Part shown: positions 28,639 through 36,704 of the stretch, in pieces | Layout of the letters: every line of letters starts with the position of its first letter | How positions within the stretch are numbered: position 1 is the stretch's first letter | NCBI GenBank assembly: GCA_016714815.1 | Contig: JADKBZ010000032.1 | Coordinates: 1-64,000 of the forward strand | DNA: 64,000 nt | From: Holophagales bacterium | Lineage (GTDB): Bacteria; Acidobacteriota; Thermoanaerobaculia; UBA5066 | Direction: 5' to 3' | Position numbers and translations under genes: made by a program | Notes under the pieces: model-generated | The model's input: the letters and a program-made list of their open reading frames with translations, nothing else | What the model was told of the DNA's origin: nothing | The model's database searches: none

Positions 28639-28860
28639 GGTCGCCTTTCCGGGTCCGGGGCCGACCGCTTCGCGGGGACCCGGGCCAGCGGCTCGGCGGT
28701 GAGGGCCGCCGGCCCTTTGGAGGCGGCTGGTTCCGGCGGCACCGCCGCCCGGCGTCCCGCCACCTCGGGGAGACGCGCGACCGTCGAGGATAGGGGCTTA
28801 CGCGTGTCGGGGCAAGCTCCGGGGTTTGGGCGTCCGGGCCAGCCCGGGCGTTCCGGCGTT

Positions 28861-29682
28861 TCAGCGCGTCGCGAAGAGGAGGCGGATCGTGAAAGCGAGA
28901 TAGCCGGCGCCCCACGCGGCCACGAAGGCGAGGAGGGCCGCCCGCGGTCGGCCTTCGAGGTGGCGGACGAGGCCGAAGGCGGCGACGAGGAGGAGGGGCA
29001 GGAGCCAGCCCGCGAAGACCGGCAGGACGACGAGCGCCCCCTGGAGCCCGAGGAGATACCAGGGGCCGAGGAGAAGAGCTCCGTCGGGCGCGAGGGCGGG
29101 CCCCAGGGAGACGGGGAGGAGCCCGGCGGCGGCGAAGCTGCCGAGGGCCGCCAGAACGGTCGACCGGAGGTCGGGGACGAGGGCCCCGCCGTGCTCGGCG
29201 GTCAGGAGCCAGGCGAGGAGCGTGAACGTGCCGGCGTGGTGGAGGGCGACGGGGGCGAGATCCGACCCGGGGACCCCGAGGAGGAGCGAGGCGAGGAGGG
29301 GGCCGGCGAGAGGAATCGACGCGGAGACCTCGCGCCAGACGGCGAGGGCGGCCTGCGCTTCGGCGTCGCCCCGCATCAGGAACCCGCCGAGAAGCGCGAG
29401 GACGGCGACGGGCAGGAGCGCGACCGACCGCCACCAGACGGCGGGGGAGAGACGCCGGTCGGACTTCTTCCAGAGAACCTCGACGAGGTGGGCGACCGTT
29501 CCCGCCAGGAACCCCCATGCCGAGAGAGCGTGGACTCCTCGCAGCCAGAAGCCCCACGGGGTCGCGCCCGTGAGGGTCTCGAGGCTTTCGAGAGGGCGGG
29601 CGGCCGACCAGAATGGCGCGAGCGCCAGCCCGGAGAGGACGGCGACCGCGAGGAGGCCCCAGGTGAGGCGGCCGAGGATCAC
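28861..29682 (-). CDS. Short cytochrome b6-like membrane protein
   Basis: 273 residues with about seven hydrophobic helices. Two histidine pairs are seen: His51-x13-His65 in GVHALSAWGFLAGTVAHL, and His149-x14-His164 in LHHAGTFTLLAWLLTAEHGG. The x13 and x14 spacings are those of helices B and D in cytochrome b6, so it could bind two b haems. I do not see the PEWY motif of the Qo site, nor a full subunit-IV-like C-terminus. GTG 29682 overlaps the stop of the Rieske gene (GTGA). Probable membrane partner of that Rieske protein in quinol oxidation. Whether it supports a Q cycle is open. Confidence 0.72.
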   Translation of the reverse strand: MILGRLTWGLLAVAVLSGLALAPFWSAARPLESLETLTGATPWGFWLRGVHALSAWGFLAGTVAHLVEVLWKKSDRRLSPAVWWRSVALLPVAVLALLGGFLMRGDAEAQAALAVWREVSASIPLAGPLLASLLLGVPGSDLAPVALHHAGTFTLLAWLLTAEHGGALVPDLRSTVLAALGSFAAAGLLPVSLGPALAPDGALLLGPWYLLGLQGALVVLPVFAGWLLPLLLVAAFGLVRHLEGRPRAALLAFVAAWGAGYLAFTIRLLFATR

Positions 29683-30083
29683 GAGAGCCGCGCCGTGAAG
29701 CCCGAGCCGCTCGGGCTGAGGCGCGGCCGGGAAAGCGCCCTCGGAGCCGGTCCGCTCACGGGGCGTCCCTCGGAATCGTATCGGCTTCCGTGGCAGGGGC
29801 AGGAGAAGCCCCCTCCTTCGACCGGCGCGACGCGGCAGCGAAGGTGCGTGCAGGTGAGGTCGAGGACGATCGGGGCTGAGGCCGGGCCACGGACGAGGAG
29901 CCCCTCGTGAACGAGCCCCCCCTCCTTTTCCGCTTTCCGGAGGAGTGCCGGCGACAGGTCCACGGTTCGCGCCGTCTCCGGCGAGTCCGAGAGAGCCTTT
30001 CCGACGGCGGCCACGCCCGCCACGGCCGCTCCCGCCCCGGCGGCGGCCCAGGCGCCCGAGAGGAAGTCCCGGCGCGAGCTCAC
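29679..30083 (-). CDS. Rieske iron-sulfur protein
   Basis: 134 residues from GTG 30083, started so that it overlaps the activator's stop codon (GTGA). VSSRRDFLSGAWAAAGAGAA is a Tat-type signal anchor (S-R-R-D-F-L). The cluster motifs are CTHLRC and CPCHGSRYD, giving the two-Cys/two-His Rieske site, with the Cys pair for the disulfide typical of respiratory Rieske proteins. It is shorter than bc1 Rieske proteins and close to b6f or arsenite-oxidase-like small forms. It pairs with the cytochrome b6-like protein downstream. No cytochrome c1/f gene adjoins them. Confidence 0.85.
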   Translation of the reverse strand: MSSRRDFLSGAWAAAGAGAAVAGVAAVGKALSDSPETARTVDLSPALLRKAEKEGGLVHEGLLVRGPASAPIVLDLTCTHLRCRVAPVEGGGFSCPCHGSRYDSEGRPVSGPAPRALSRPRLSPSGSGFTARLS

Positions 30084-31501
30084 GCGATGCCGAGCTCCTT
30101 CATCTTCCGCCAGAGGGTGCTCCGGCTGATGCCGAGGATCTCGGCCGCGCGGCCCCGGTTCCAGTGGGCCGACTCGAGGCCCTGGACGATCCTCAGTCGC
30201 TCCTTCGGGTCCTCGGCGAGGCCATCGGTGAGGGCGTTGACGATGGGAGGAGCCGCCACGGCGGCGCCGGGCTCGGGCGCCTCGACGCCGTCGCGCAGCT
30301 CCGCGGGGAGGTTCTCGATCTGGATCGTCTGGCCCGAGCAGGTGGCGACGGCGTACTCGAGGGCGTTCCCCAGCTCGCGGACGTTTCCGGGCCACCTGTA
30401 GCGCCCCATCGCGGCGAGGGTGTCGGGCGAAAGGGCGAGGGCGCGTCCTTCGCGCCCGCCGATATGGGCCAGGAGGTGCTTGGCGATCAGCGGGATGTCC
30501 TCGACGCGGTCGCGGAGGGGCGGGACGTGGATCGGGACGACGCGGAGCCGGTAATAGAGGTCGTCGCGGAAGCGTCCGGCGCGGATGGCGTCGACGAGGT
30601 CGACGTTCGTGGCGGCGATGACGCGGGCGTCCATCGGGCGGGGCGCGCTCTCTCCGACCCGCTCGAAGCGCCGCTCCTGCAGGACGCGGAGGAGCTTGAC
30701 CTGCAGGTGGAGCGGCATGTCGCCCACCTCGTCGAGGAAGATGGACCCACCCTGCGCCAGGTCGAAACGTCCCACCCGGTCGCGGACGGCGCCGGTGAAG
30801 GCGCCGCGGACGTGCCCGAAAAGCTCGCTCTCGAGGAGCTCTCCCGGCAGCGCGCCGCAGTTGACGGCCACGAACGGGCCGGTGCAGCGCGGGGAGTTCG
30901 CGTGGAGGGCGCGGGCGATCAGCTCCTTGCCGGTCCCGCTCTCGCCGGTCACCAGGACGGTGGCCTCGCTGCGCTGGAGCGACTCGACGAGGTGGACGAT
31001 GCGGAGCATGGCGGGGGAGCGCGCGACGAGGCCGTGGGAGGAGATCATCGACTGGACGAGGCCGTTGTCGGTCTCGGCCGGCCGGAGGACGACGATGTAG
31101 CGCGCCCTCGGGTCGCAGTGGCTCGTGACGTCGGTCGGGAGGACGGCGGCCGTCAGCGAGACGAGGCGGGCGGTCCCCTCGCCGCAGCGCAGGATCGCGC
31201 GCCGGCCCTCTTCCCGGAGGCCCTGCTCGAGAGCCTCCCTGAGGGTGTCGGACGGGCCGAAGAGCCTCGCCCCGACGAGCTCCTCGATGGGCCGGCCCAT
31301 CGCCGCCAGGGCCGCGCCGGGAAAGGCGAGGTCGTCGAGGGTCTGGCTCGTCCGGATGACCCGGAAGTCGCGGTCGAGGACGACGAGGACCCGGCCGAGC
31401 GCCTCGAAGACCGTTTCGAGCGTGCCGAATCCCGGGCCGGAGTGGGAGAGGGCTTCCTGGGCGGGCAAGGTCTCGGGCAGAGGCGTAATCTCCTGAATCA
31501 A
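30080..31501 (-). CDS. Sigma-54-dependent transcriptional activator
   Basis: 473 residues. An N-terminal PAS-like sensory region (about 30-145: VLVVLDRDFRVIRTSQTLDD) takes the place of a receiver domain, so no phosphorylation site is seen. The AAA+ domain has Walker A GESGTGKE (186-193), the sigma-54 contact GAFTGA (233-238), Walker B SIFLDEVGDM and the R-finger region FRDDLYYRL. A Fis-type helix-turn-helix ends the protein (NRGRAAEILGISRSTLWRKM). The start is TTG 31501, behind no clear Shine-Dalgarno. The gene heads the Rieske/cytochrome b pair and is divergent from the acyl-CoA dehydrogenase gene with only 34 bases between. The signal is unknown; fatty-acyl or amino-acid catabolism is a reasonable guess. 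Confidence 0.88.
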   Translation of the reverse strand: MIQEITPLPETLPAQEALSHSGPGFGTLETVFEALGRVLVVLDRDFRVIRTSQTLDDLAFPGAALAAMGRPIEELVGARLFGPSDTLREALEQGLREEGRRAILRCGEGTARLVSLTAAVLPTDVTSHCDPRARYIVVLRPAETDNGLVQSMISSHGLVARSPAMLRIVHLVESLQRSEATVLVTGESGTGKELIARALHANSPRCTGPFVAVNCGALPGELLESELFGHVRGAFTGAVRDRVGRFDLAQGGSIFLDEVGDMPLHLQVKLLRVLQERRFERVGESAPRPMDARVIAATNVDLVDAIRAGRFRDDLYYRLRVVPIHVPPLRDRVEDIPLIAKHLLAHIGGREGRALALSPDTLAAMGRYRWPGNVRELGNALEYAVATCSGQTIQIENLPAELRDGVEAPEPGAAVAAPPIVNALTDGLAEDPKERLRIVQGLESAHWNRGRAAEILGISRSTLWRKMKELGIA

Positions 31502-31535
31502 GGGTAGACCCGATTATTTCATCCCGAGGGTGAGC

Positions 31536-33332
31536 ATGACCTCCATCTACTTCGGAGAGGAGCACGAGAGCTTCCGCCGGACGGTTCGCCAGTTCCTCGA
31601 AACCGAAGTCGCCCCTCACGCCCGGGAGTGGGAAGAGGCGCGACGGATTCCGCGCGAGACGTTCCGCCGGATGGGCGACCTGGGGCTCCTGGGGATCCTC
31701 TTCCCCGAAGAGCTGGGCGGGACGGGGGCGTCGATCTTCCACGCGCTCGCCTTCCTCGAGGAGCTCCCGCGCTCCCTGATGGGGGGCTTCGTCGCGGCGG
31801 TCTCGGTGCAGCAGTTCATCGCCACGGGAGCGATCCACCTTCACGGCACCCGGGAGCAGAAGCGGCGCTGGCTGGAGCCGTCGATCGCCGGGACCGAGGT
31901 CGGGGCGATCGCCATCTCCGAGCCCGACACCGGCTCCGACGTCGCGGCGATCCGGACGACGGCACGGAGGGACGGCGATACGTGGGTCATCGACGGGGCG
32001 AAGACCTGGATCACGAACGGGGTCGAAGGGGACTTCGTCGTCGTCGCCTGCCGGACCGATAGGGACGCGGGCGCGGGCGGCCTCAGCCTGATCGTCGTCG
32101 AGGCCGACACGCCGGGCTTTTCCCGCGCCCGCCTCCGGAAGATGGGGTGGCACTCGTCCGACACGGGCGAGCTGACGTTCGAGAACGTCCGCGTTCCGCT
32201 CGGCAACCTCGTCGGAGAGGAGAACGAGGGCTTCTACCTCATCATGGAGACGTTCGTCCTCGAGCGGCTCGTCACGGCGGCGACTTCGGTCGGTAGCTGC
32301 CGCCTCGCCCTCGAGGAGACGCGGAAGTACATCTTCGAGCGCCAGGCGTTCGGGAGGCCGATCGGGAAGTTCCAGGCGATCCGACACCGGCTCGCCGACC
32401 TCCACGCCGAGCTGGAAGCGGCGGCCCAGCTCGTCTACCACGCGGCCTGGCTCCACGAGAAGGGCGAGAACCCGGTCGCCGAGGCGTGCATGGCCAAGCT
32501 CCTCGCCACGGAGCTGTCGAAGAGGACGGCCGACGAGTGCCTCCAGTTCTTCGGCGGCTTCGGGACGGTCGAGGAGTACCCGATCGAGCGCTTCTTCCGC
32601 GACTCCCGCTTCGGGACGATCGTCGCCGGGACGAGCGAGATCATGCGCGAGATCATTTCGAAGGCGGTCCTCGACGGAGTGGCCTTTCCCAGGCGAGAGG
32701 TCGATGAGGTCGATGAGGTCGAAGTGGCCGCGAAGCCTGCTGAGCCTGCTGAGACTGCTGAGACTGCTGAGCCCGCGAAGACCGCGGAGACCGCGGAGAA
32801 CAGCGTGGCCGGCGAGCCCGATGCGTTCGCGGAGTTTCCCGTCCCCCCCGAGCTGCTCGATGCGGACGTGACCGAGACCCTCGACGCCGTCTTTACCGAG
32901 GCGCTGCTCACGCCCGGGCCGGGCCCCGTGCCGCCTGGCCCGACGATCCACGACGCCGTCACGCTCGTCACCGGACCCATCTCGCTCGGCCCGAGCGTCC
33001 CTGTCCCGACGAACGTCGCCGAGCTCTTCGCCACGCTCCCGTTGCGCTTCCGGGTCGACCGCGCCTCCGGCTGGAGCGCCCGCTTCCACTTCCGCTTCAA
33101 GGACGTCCCGCGTTCGGACTGGACCGTCGCCATCGAGGATGGCGCCTGCCGGACGCTCGAGGGGCACGACGGGCTCGCCGACTGCGTCGTCACGACGACG
33201 GAGAAGACCTACCTCGCCATCGAGTGCGGCCAGCTCTCTCCCGAGACCGCCTTTCTTCTCGGAAAAGTGAAGGTCTCCAACATCGGGGCGATGACCCGGT
33301 TCGGTCGGATGTTCCGGAAGGCGACGACGTGA
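31536..33332 (+). CDS. Acyl-CoA dehydrogenase fused to an SCP2-like domain
   Basis: 598 residues. Residues 1-385 are a full acyl-CoA dehydrogenase: AIAISEPDTGSDVAAIRTTA and WVIDGAKTWITNG (FAD/acyl site), RQAFGRPIGKFQAI, and QFFGGFGTVEEYPIERFFRD. The usual short-chain catalytic Glu near the end is replaced (VAGTSEI), but METFVLERLVTAA has Glu where LCAD/isovaleryl-CoA dehydrogenase use it. So it should be active and LCAD-like. Residues about 390-420 are a repeat linker (Ala/Glu/Thr/Pro). About 470-598 is an SCP2 sterol-carrier fold (WSARFHFRFKD, CVVTTTEKTYLAIECGQLSP). ATG 31536 has GAGGG five bases upstream. It likely oxidises a branched or bulky acyl-CoA. Confidence 0.85.
   Translation: MTSIYFGEEHESFRRTVRQFLETEVAPHAREWEEARRIPRETFRRMGDLGLLGILFPEELGGTGASIFHALAFLEELPRSLMGGFVAAVSVQQFIATGAIHLHGTREQKRRWLEPSIAGTEVGAIAISEPDTGSDVAAIRTTARRDGDTWVIDGAKTWITNGVEGDFVVVACRTDRDAGAGGLSLIVVEADTPGFSRARLRKMGWHSSDTGELTFENVRVPLGNLVGEENEGFYLIMETFVLERLVTAATSVGSCRLALEETRKYIFERQAFGRPIGKFQAIRHRLADLHAELEAAAQLVYHAAWLHEKGENPVAEACMAKLLATELSKRTADECLQFFGGFGTVEEYPIERFFRDSRFGTIVAGTSEIMREIISKAVLDGVAFPRREVDEVDEVEVAAKPAEPAETAETAEPAKTAETAENSVAGEPDAFAEFPVPPELLDADVTETLDAVFTEALLTPGPGPVPPGPTIHDAVTLVTGPISLGPSVPVPTNVAELFATLPLRFRVDRASGWSARFHFRFKDVPRSDWTVAIEDGACRTLEGHDGLADCVVTTTEKTYLAIECGQLSPETAFLLGKVKVSNIGAMTRFGRMFRKATT
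32701..32799 (+). repeat. Nine-base repeats in the dehydrogenase-SCP2 linker
   Basis: Two short tandem sets: GAGGTCGAT-type units (32701-32720) and GCTGAGCCT/GCTGAGACT-type units (about 32738-32772), followed by GACCGCGGA units (32781-32798). They encode a Glu-Val-Asp stretch and a Pro-Ala-Glu-Thr-rich flexible linker. The purine-rich, less GC-rich run stands out from the gene body. Copy number may vary between strains. Confidence 0.7.
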
Positions 33333-34465
33333 CCGCGCCGCTCCCGCTCGCCGGGACGATCGTCCTCGACGTCTCCCGCATGCTTCCCGGAGCCGTCCTC
33401 GCGAGGAACCTCGTCGATCTCGGAGCGCGCGTCATCAAGATCGAGGACCCGCACTCGGGCGACCCGATGCGGATCACGCCGCCCCTCGTGGGAGGCACGG
33501 GGGTCGGGTTCCTCGCCTTCTTCCGGGGCGTCGAATCCGTCGCGCTCGACCTGAAGTCGCCTGCCGGCGCCGCGGCGCTCCGCAAGATGGCGCGGCACGC
33601 GGACGTCCTCGTGGAGAGCTTCCGTCCCGGGACGCTCGACAGGTGGGACCTCGGGTACGAACGGCTCGTCGCGCAGAATCCCGGTCTCGTCGTCGTCTCC
33701 CTCTCGAGCTTCGGCTCCGACGGGCCCGAATCGGCCCGCATCGGGCACGACCTGAACTTCACGGCGATGACGGGCTTCCTTTCGGAGCTCCCGCCCGGGG
33801 ATCTGCCGCGGGTCCAGGTGGCCGACGTCACCACCGGGCTCCTGGCCCTCTCGTCCACGCTCGCGGCACTCCTCCTGAAGCATCGCACCGGCCGGGGCCT
33901 CCACGTCGATCAGCCTCTCGTCACGGGACCGCTCCCTTTCCTCACCTGGTCCTTCGCCGAGGTCGGCGCGGGCGGGGGGGGCGTCCTCGACGGAATCCTC
34001 GCGGGGAGGTGTCCGGGCTACCGGACCTACGCCTGCGCGGACGGCGAGAGGGTGGCGCTCGGCGCCATCGAGCCGAAGTTCTGGGCCGCCCTCTGCGAGC
34101 TGGCGGGGATGCCCGAGCACGCCGGCGACGGCCTCGACACGGGCGCGAGGGGAGCCGAGGCCGCGGCGAAGCTCGCCGGCGTCTTCGGCTCCCGATCCCG
34201 CGCCGACTGGGTGGAGCTCGCCCGTGCGCTCGGCATTCCTCTCACGCCCGTGAACGATCTCGCCTCGGCGCGCGACGACCTCGCGGCGCGCATGGAACGG
34301 ACCTCAGTGCCCGGGGGCGGCGTCATGGCGACCCCCGCCGCCTTCCTCGGCGTGCCGGGCCTCAGGCGCCCGCTCGCGCCGGCGCCAGGGCTCGGCGCCG
34401 ACACGTCGCGGGTCCTTCACGAGCTCGGATTCACGGCGGAAGAGATCGCCGCGGTCGCGGACTGA
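33329..34465 (+). CDS. CoA-transferase family III protein, AMACR-like
   Basis: 378 residues starting at GTG 33329, overlapping the dehydrogenase stop (GTGA). The CaiB/BaiF fold begins LAGTIVLDVSRMLPGAVLARN. The stretch IGHDLNFTAMTGFLSELPPG, then PRVQVADVTTGLLA aligns by eye with the His and Asp catalytic segments of alpha-methylacyl-CoA racemase (GHDINYLALSG and LLADFAGGG). That points to racemisation of a 2-methylacyl-CoA rather than CoA transfer. AMACR would supply the isomer needed by a branched-chain acyl-CoA dehydrogenase, matching its partner. A plain CoA transferase role is not excluded. Confidence 0.8.
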   Translation: MTAPLPLAGTIVLDVSRMLPGAVLARNLVDLGARVIKIEDPHSGDPMRITPPLVGGTGVGFLAFFRGVESVALDLKSPAGAAALRKMARHADVLVESFRPGTLDRWDLGYERLVAQNPGLVVVSLSSFGSDGPESARIGHDLNFTAMTGFLSELPPGDLPRVQVADVTTGLLALSSTLAALLLKHRTGRGLHVDQPLVTGPLPFLTWSFAEVGAGGGGVLDGILAGRCPGYRTYACADGERVALGAIEPKFWAALCELAGMPEHAGDGLDTGARGAEAAAKLAGVFGSRSRADWVELARALGIPLTPVNDLASARDDLAARMERTSVPGGGVMATPAAFLGVPGLRRPLAPAPGLGADTSRVLHELGFTAEEIAAVAD

Positions 34466-34468
34466 CGG

Positions 34469-34485
34469 CGCCGGCAGGCCCGGCG
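34469..34485. terminator. Short hairpin between convergent genes
   Basis: CGCCGG (34469-34474), a five-base loop CAGGC and CCGGCG (34480-34485) form a six-base GC stem between the stop of the AMACR-like gene and the stop of the safE-like gene. No U tract follows, so it is a weak candidate. Confidence 0.3.
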
Positions 34486-34487
34486 GC

Positions 34488-34937
34488 TCAGCTCCCGGCG
34501 AGCCCCGTCCAGAGGAACCAGGCGCCCATGGCGAGGAGGAACGCCTGCGAGAGCCGGTTGAGGAACGCCCGATGCCTCGCGAGGAGCTCGTCCGCGAGGG
34601 AGACGCCGAGGAAAAGCCCCGTCGCGAACGGGTGGCCGGGGACGCGTCCCTCGAGTGCGCCGGCAGCGCGGCTGAAGAGCTTCCCTCCGCCGCCGAGGGC
34701 CCCGGCGAGGGCACCGAGGGCCACGTAGGTGAGGATCCGGCCGAGCGTGTACCAGAGCCGGGCCCTGAACGCCGCGCGACGGACCGCGGCGGGGTCGGCT
34801 CCACCGCCTCCCGCGTCGGGAGAGACGTAGTGGCGGGAGACGAAAAGGACGAACGGCGAGCACATCCCGACGCGGCGCCCGAAGCCTCCGAGGGGGCCGA
34901 GCGTCAGGAAGCCGAGAAGTTCGATCTCCTCGATCAA
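34488..34937 (-). CDS. Short TauE/SafE (DsbD_2)-type membrane protein
   Basis: 149 residues if started at TTG 34937, which overlaps the upstream stop (TTGA). LLGFLTLGPLGGFGRRVGMC is the first helix with the G-x-x-C pattern of the SafE family, usually reading LGHCVGMCGG. Then ARLWYTLGRILTYVALGALA and a C-terminal QAFLLAMGAWFLWTGL helix. That is about three to four helices, against six in full members, so it looks like half of the usual protein. cbb3 clusters often contain a SafE-type protein, thought to help metal or redox maturation. It is the last gene of the superoperon. Confidence 0.6.
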   Translation of the reverse strand: MIEEIELLGFLTLGPLGGFGRRVGMCSPFVLFVSRHYVSPDAGGGGADPAAVRRAAFRARLWYTLGRILTYVALGALAGALGGGGKLFSRAAGALEGRVPGHPFATGLFLGVSLADELLARHRAFLNRLSQAFLLAMGAWFLWTGLAGS

Positions 34938-35482
34938 GGAGCCGGCGGGCTCGAGGGAGGCGTCAGGTCGAACTGGAAGCGGGCGGATCGGCGCAGGCCG
35001 CCGACGGTTCCCTCGACGGTGGCATACCAGCGTCGATTTCCGTTCTGGCAGCAGGGGAGTACGACCTCGGCCTCCTGCCACCCGCCAGCCGCGGGGATGA
35101 GCCTGTAGTTGTGGTTGCCCATCGGCATCGCCATCTCGAAGATGAGGTGGGCGTAGGAGAGGTCCAGCGGCACGCCGCCCGAATCGGCGTGCACCCGGAA
35201 TCGGACCTTCGTGAACGCCAGGATCGGGCGGGTCGCCACCGAGAGAGAGAGCCGGACGCCCCCCGCGTCGGCGGTCTGGTCGGCGAGGGTGACGTCCGGG
35301 GTCTCTGTGGCGGTGACGATCCTTGGCGCCGTGGCGGCCCTGGCGGCGCCAGCACCGGCTTTCCCGGCGGTGGCCGGAGCCGCCGGCTTCTTCTTCGCGG
35401 GACTCCGGCCGCGGACCCACCAGACCCCGCCCAGGACGAGGGCGAGGACGAGAAGGCCGAGCAGGGTCTCGCGGAGCTTCAT
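34934..35482 (-). CDS. FixH/YtkA-like membrane-anchored protein, possible copper ligand set
   Basis: 182 residues. One N-terminal helix (LGLLVLALVLGGVWWVRG), a 45-residue Ala/Pro/Lys-rich linker, then an Ig-like beta-sandwich. In it, LIFEMAMPMGNHNYRL has two Met and a His and VVLPCCQNGNRRW a Cys-Cys, a set suited to binding copper. FixH/YtkA proteins share the M-P-M motif in this strand. It is the second FixH-like protein of the superoperon (the first is ccoH at 45972-46508), so it may serve delivery of copper to the oxidase or to ActF-adjacent parts. Function is inferred. Confidence 0.6.
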   Translation of the reverse strand: MKLRETLLGLLVLALVLGGVWWVRGRSPAKKKPAAPATAGKAGAGAARAATAPRIVTATETPDVTLADQTADAGGVRLSLSVATRPILAFTKVRFRVHADSGGVPLDLSYAHLIFEMAMPMGNHNYRLIPAAGGWQEAEVVLPCCQNGNRRWYATVEGTVGGLRRSARFQFDLTPPSSPPAP

Positions 35483-35489
35483 GGAACCG

Positions 35490-36704
35490 TCAGCAATGAT
35501 AGTCGAGGCACTCGGCCAGGGCCGGGTCCTTCAGGGGGACGGCGTCGTGCCGGACGAGAGCCCAGGCGAAGACGAGGACGAAGAGGCCGGTGAACCCGAG
35601 CGTGGCGGCGAGCTCGACGACCGGAAGGTGGGCGTGGGCGGCCTCGGCCCCGTGCCCCATCGCCGGCCCCACCATGACGTAGAGCTCCCAGAACTGCGCG
35701 AAGAGGATGACGAGGGAGAGGGCGACGAGCCTCTTCGGCTGTCGCTTGGCGTCGCGCGGCAGGAGGAAGAGGAAGGGGACGACGAACTTGAGGAGCGGCA
35801 GGATCAGCAGGTAGGGGAGCCATCCGTTGCCGGCTCGCTTCATGAAGTAGACGGTCTCCTCGGGGAGGTTCGCGTACCAGATGAGCATGTGCTGGCAGAA
35901 GTAGATGTAGGCCCAGAACCCGGTCGACGCGAAGACCATCTTTCCGAGGCTGTGGAGGTGGTTCTCGTTCAGGAAGCCCTTCAGCTGCCCGCCCATCACG
36001 AGGAGGCCCGCCACGACGGCGACGAACGCGGTGCCCGTCTGGACGACGTCGGTGAAGACGAGGACGGCGAACATCGTCGAGAACCAGTGGGCGTCGAGGG
36101 AGAGAAGGAGGTAGAAGCTGACGATGCTGATGGTGAACGCGAAGACGACGAGGAAGATCGCGGAGAGGGTCCGGCTCGTCCGGCTCGCTCCGATACCGCC
36201 CTCGCGGTCCTGGCGGCGCGAGGTCCCGGTGAGGAGCGCCGAGAAGACGACCCAGAGGAGGAGGCTGGCGCCGACGAGGGCGGTGAACATCGTCATGTTC
36301 AGGAACGGCGCCTTGTGGGTCAGGAGCGCGTCCTTGGCGACGACGTCCGCGTGCGACCAGTGGTAGAGGGAGTGGGCCCCGAGCCCGACGGCCATCGTCA
36401 GGACGCCGCCGGGAAGGAGCCACGCCGTCATCGCCTCCGGGATGCGGCGCATCGTGACGGACCAGTTGCCCCGGGCGAGGTAGAGGATCGCGAGCCAGGC
36501 GGCGCCGAAGACGCCGAGGCCGAGCGCGAAGAACGACCCGATGAGGTACGCGCTCCAGGCGAGCTGCGCGTGCCCGCCGGCGAAGGCCCAGCCGAGGGCC
36601 GCGCCGCCGATCAGGACGAACGCGATGGCGAGCCCCTGGACGATTCCCGGGACCGAGAGCCGGGCCGGGGCTGCCGGAAGTTCGTTGTGGTGAGCGTGGC
36701 TCAT
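35490..36704 (-). CDS. actF: Alternative Complex III subunit ActF
   Basis: 404 residues with about ten transmembrane helices and no cofactor-binding motif, as known for ActF. It begins MSHAHHNELPAAPARLSVPG, then LAIAFVLIGGAALGWAFAGG. The diagnostic ACIII segments are ARGNWSVTMRRIPEAMTAWL, FSTMFAVLVFTDVVQTGTAF and VYFMKRAGNGWLPYLLILPL. ActF belongs to the same helix-bundle kind as ActC/NrfD but lies at the membrane face. Its ATG overlaps the TAA of actE (TAATG). Membrane subunit of the quinol:cytochrome c/oxidase oxidoreductase. Confidence 0.92.
   Translation of the reverse strand: MSHAHHNELPAAPARLSVPGIVQGLAIAFVLIGGAALGWAFAGGHAQLAWSAYLIGSFFALGLGVFGAAWLAILYLARGNWSVTMRRIPEAMTAWLLPGGVLTMAVGLGAHSLYHWSHADVVAKDALLTHKAPFLNMTMFTALVGASLLLWVVFSALLTGTSRRQDREGGIGASRTSRTLSAIFLVVFAFTISIVSFYLLLSLDAHWFSTMFAVLVFTDVVQTGTAFVAVVAGLLVMGGQLKGFLNENHLHSLGKMVFASTGFWAYIYFCQHMLIWYANLPEETVYFMKRAGNGWLPYLLILPLLKFVVPFLFLLPRDAKRQPKRLVALSLVILFAQFWELYVMVGPAMGHGAEAAHAHLPVVELAATLGFTGLFVLVFAWALVRHDAVPLKDPALAECLDYHC

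Noticed and set aside
31502..31535. Sigma-54 (-24/-12) promoter for the divergent genes
   Set aside because: No TGGCAC-N5-TTGC match was found in this 34-base gap or ahead of kdd; the activator's target is elsewhere or missed.
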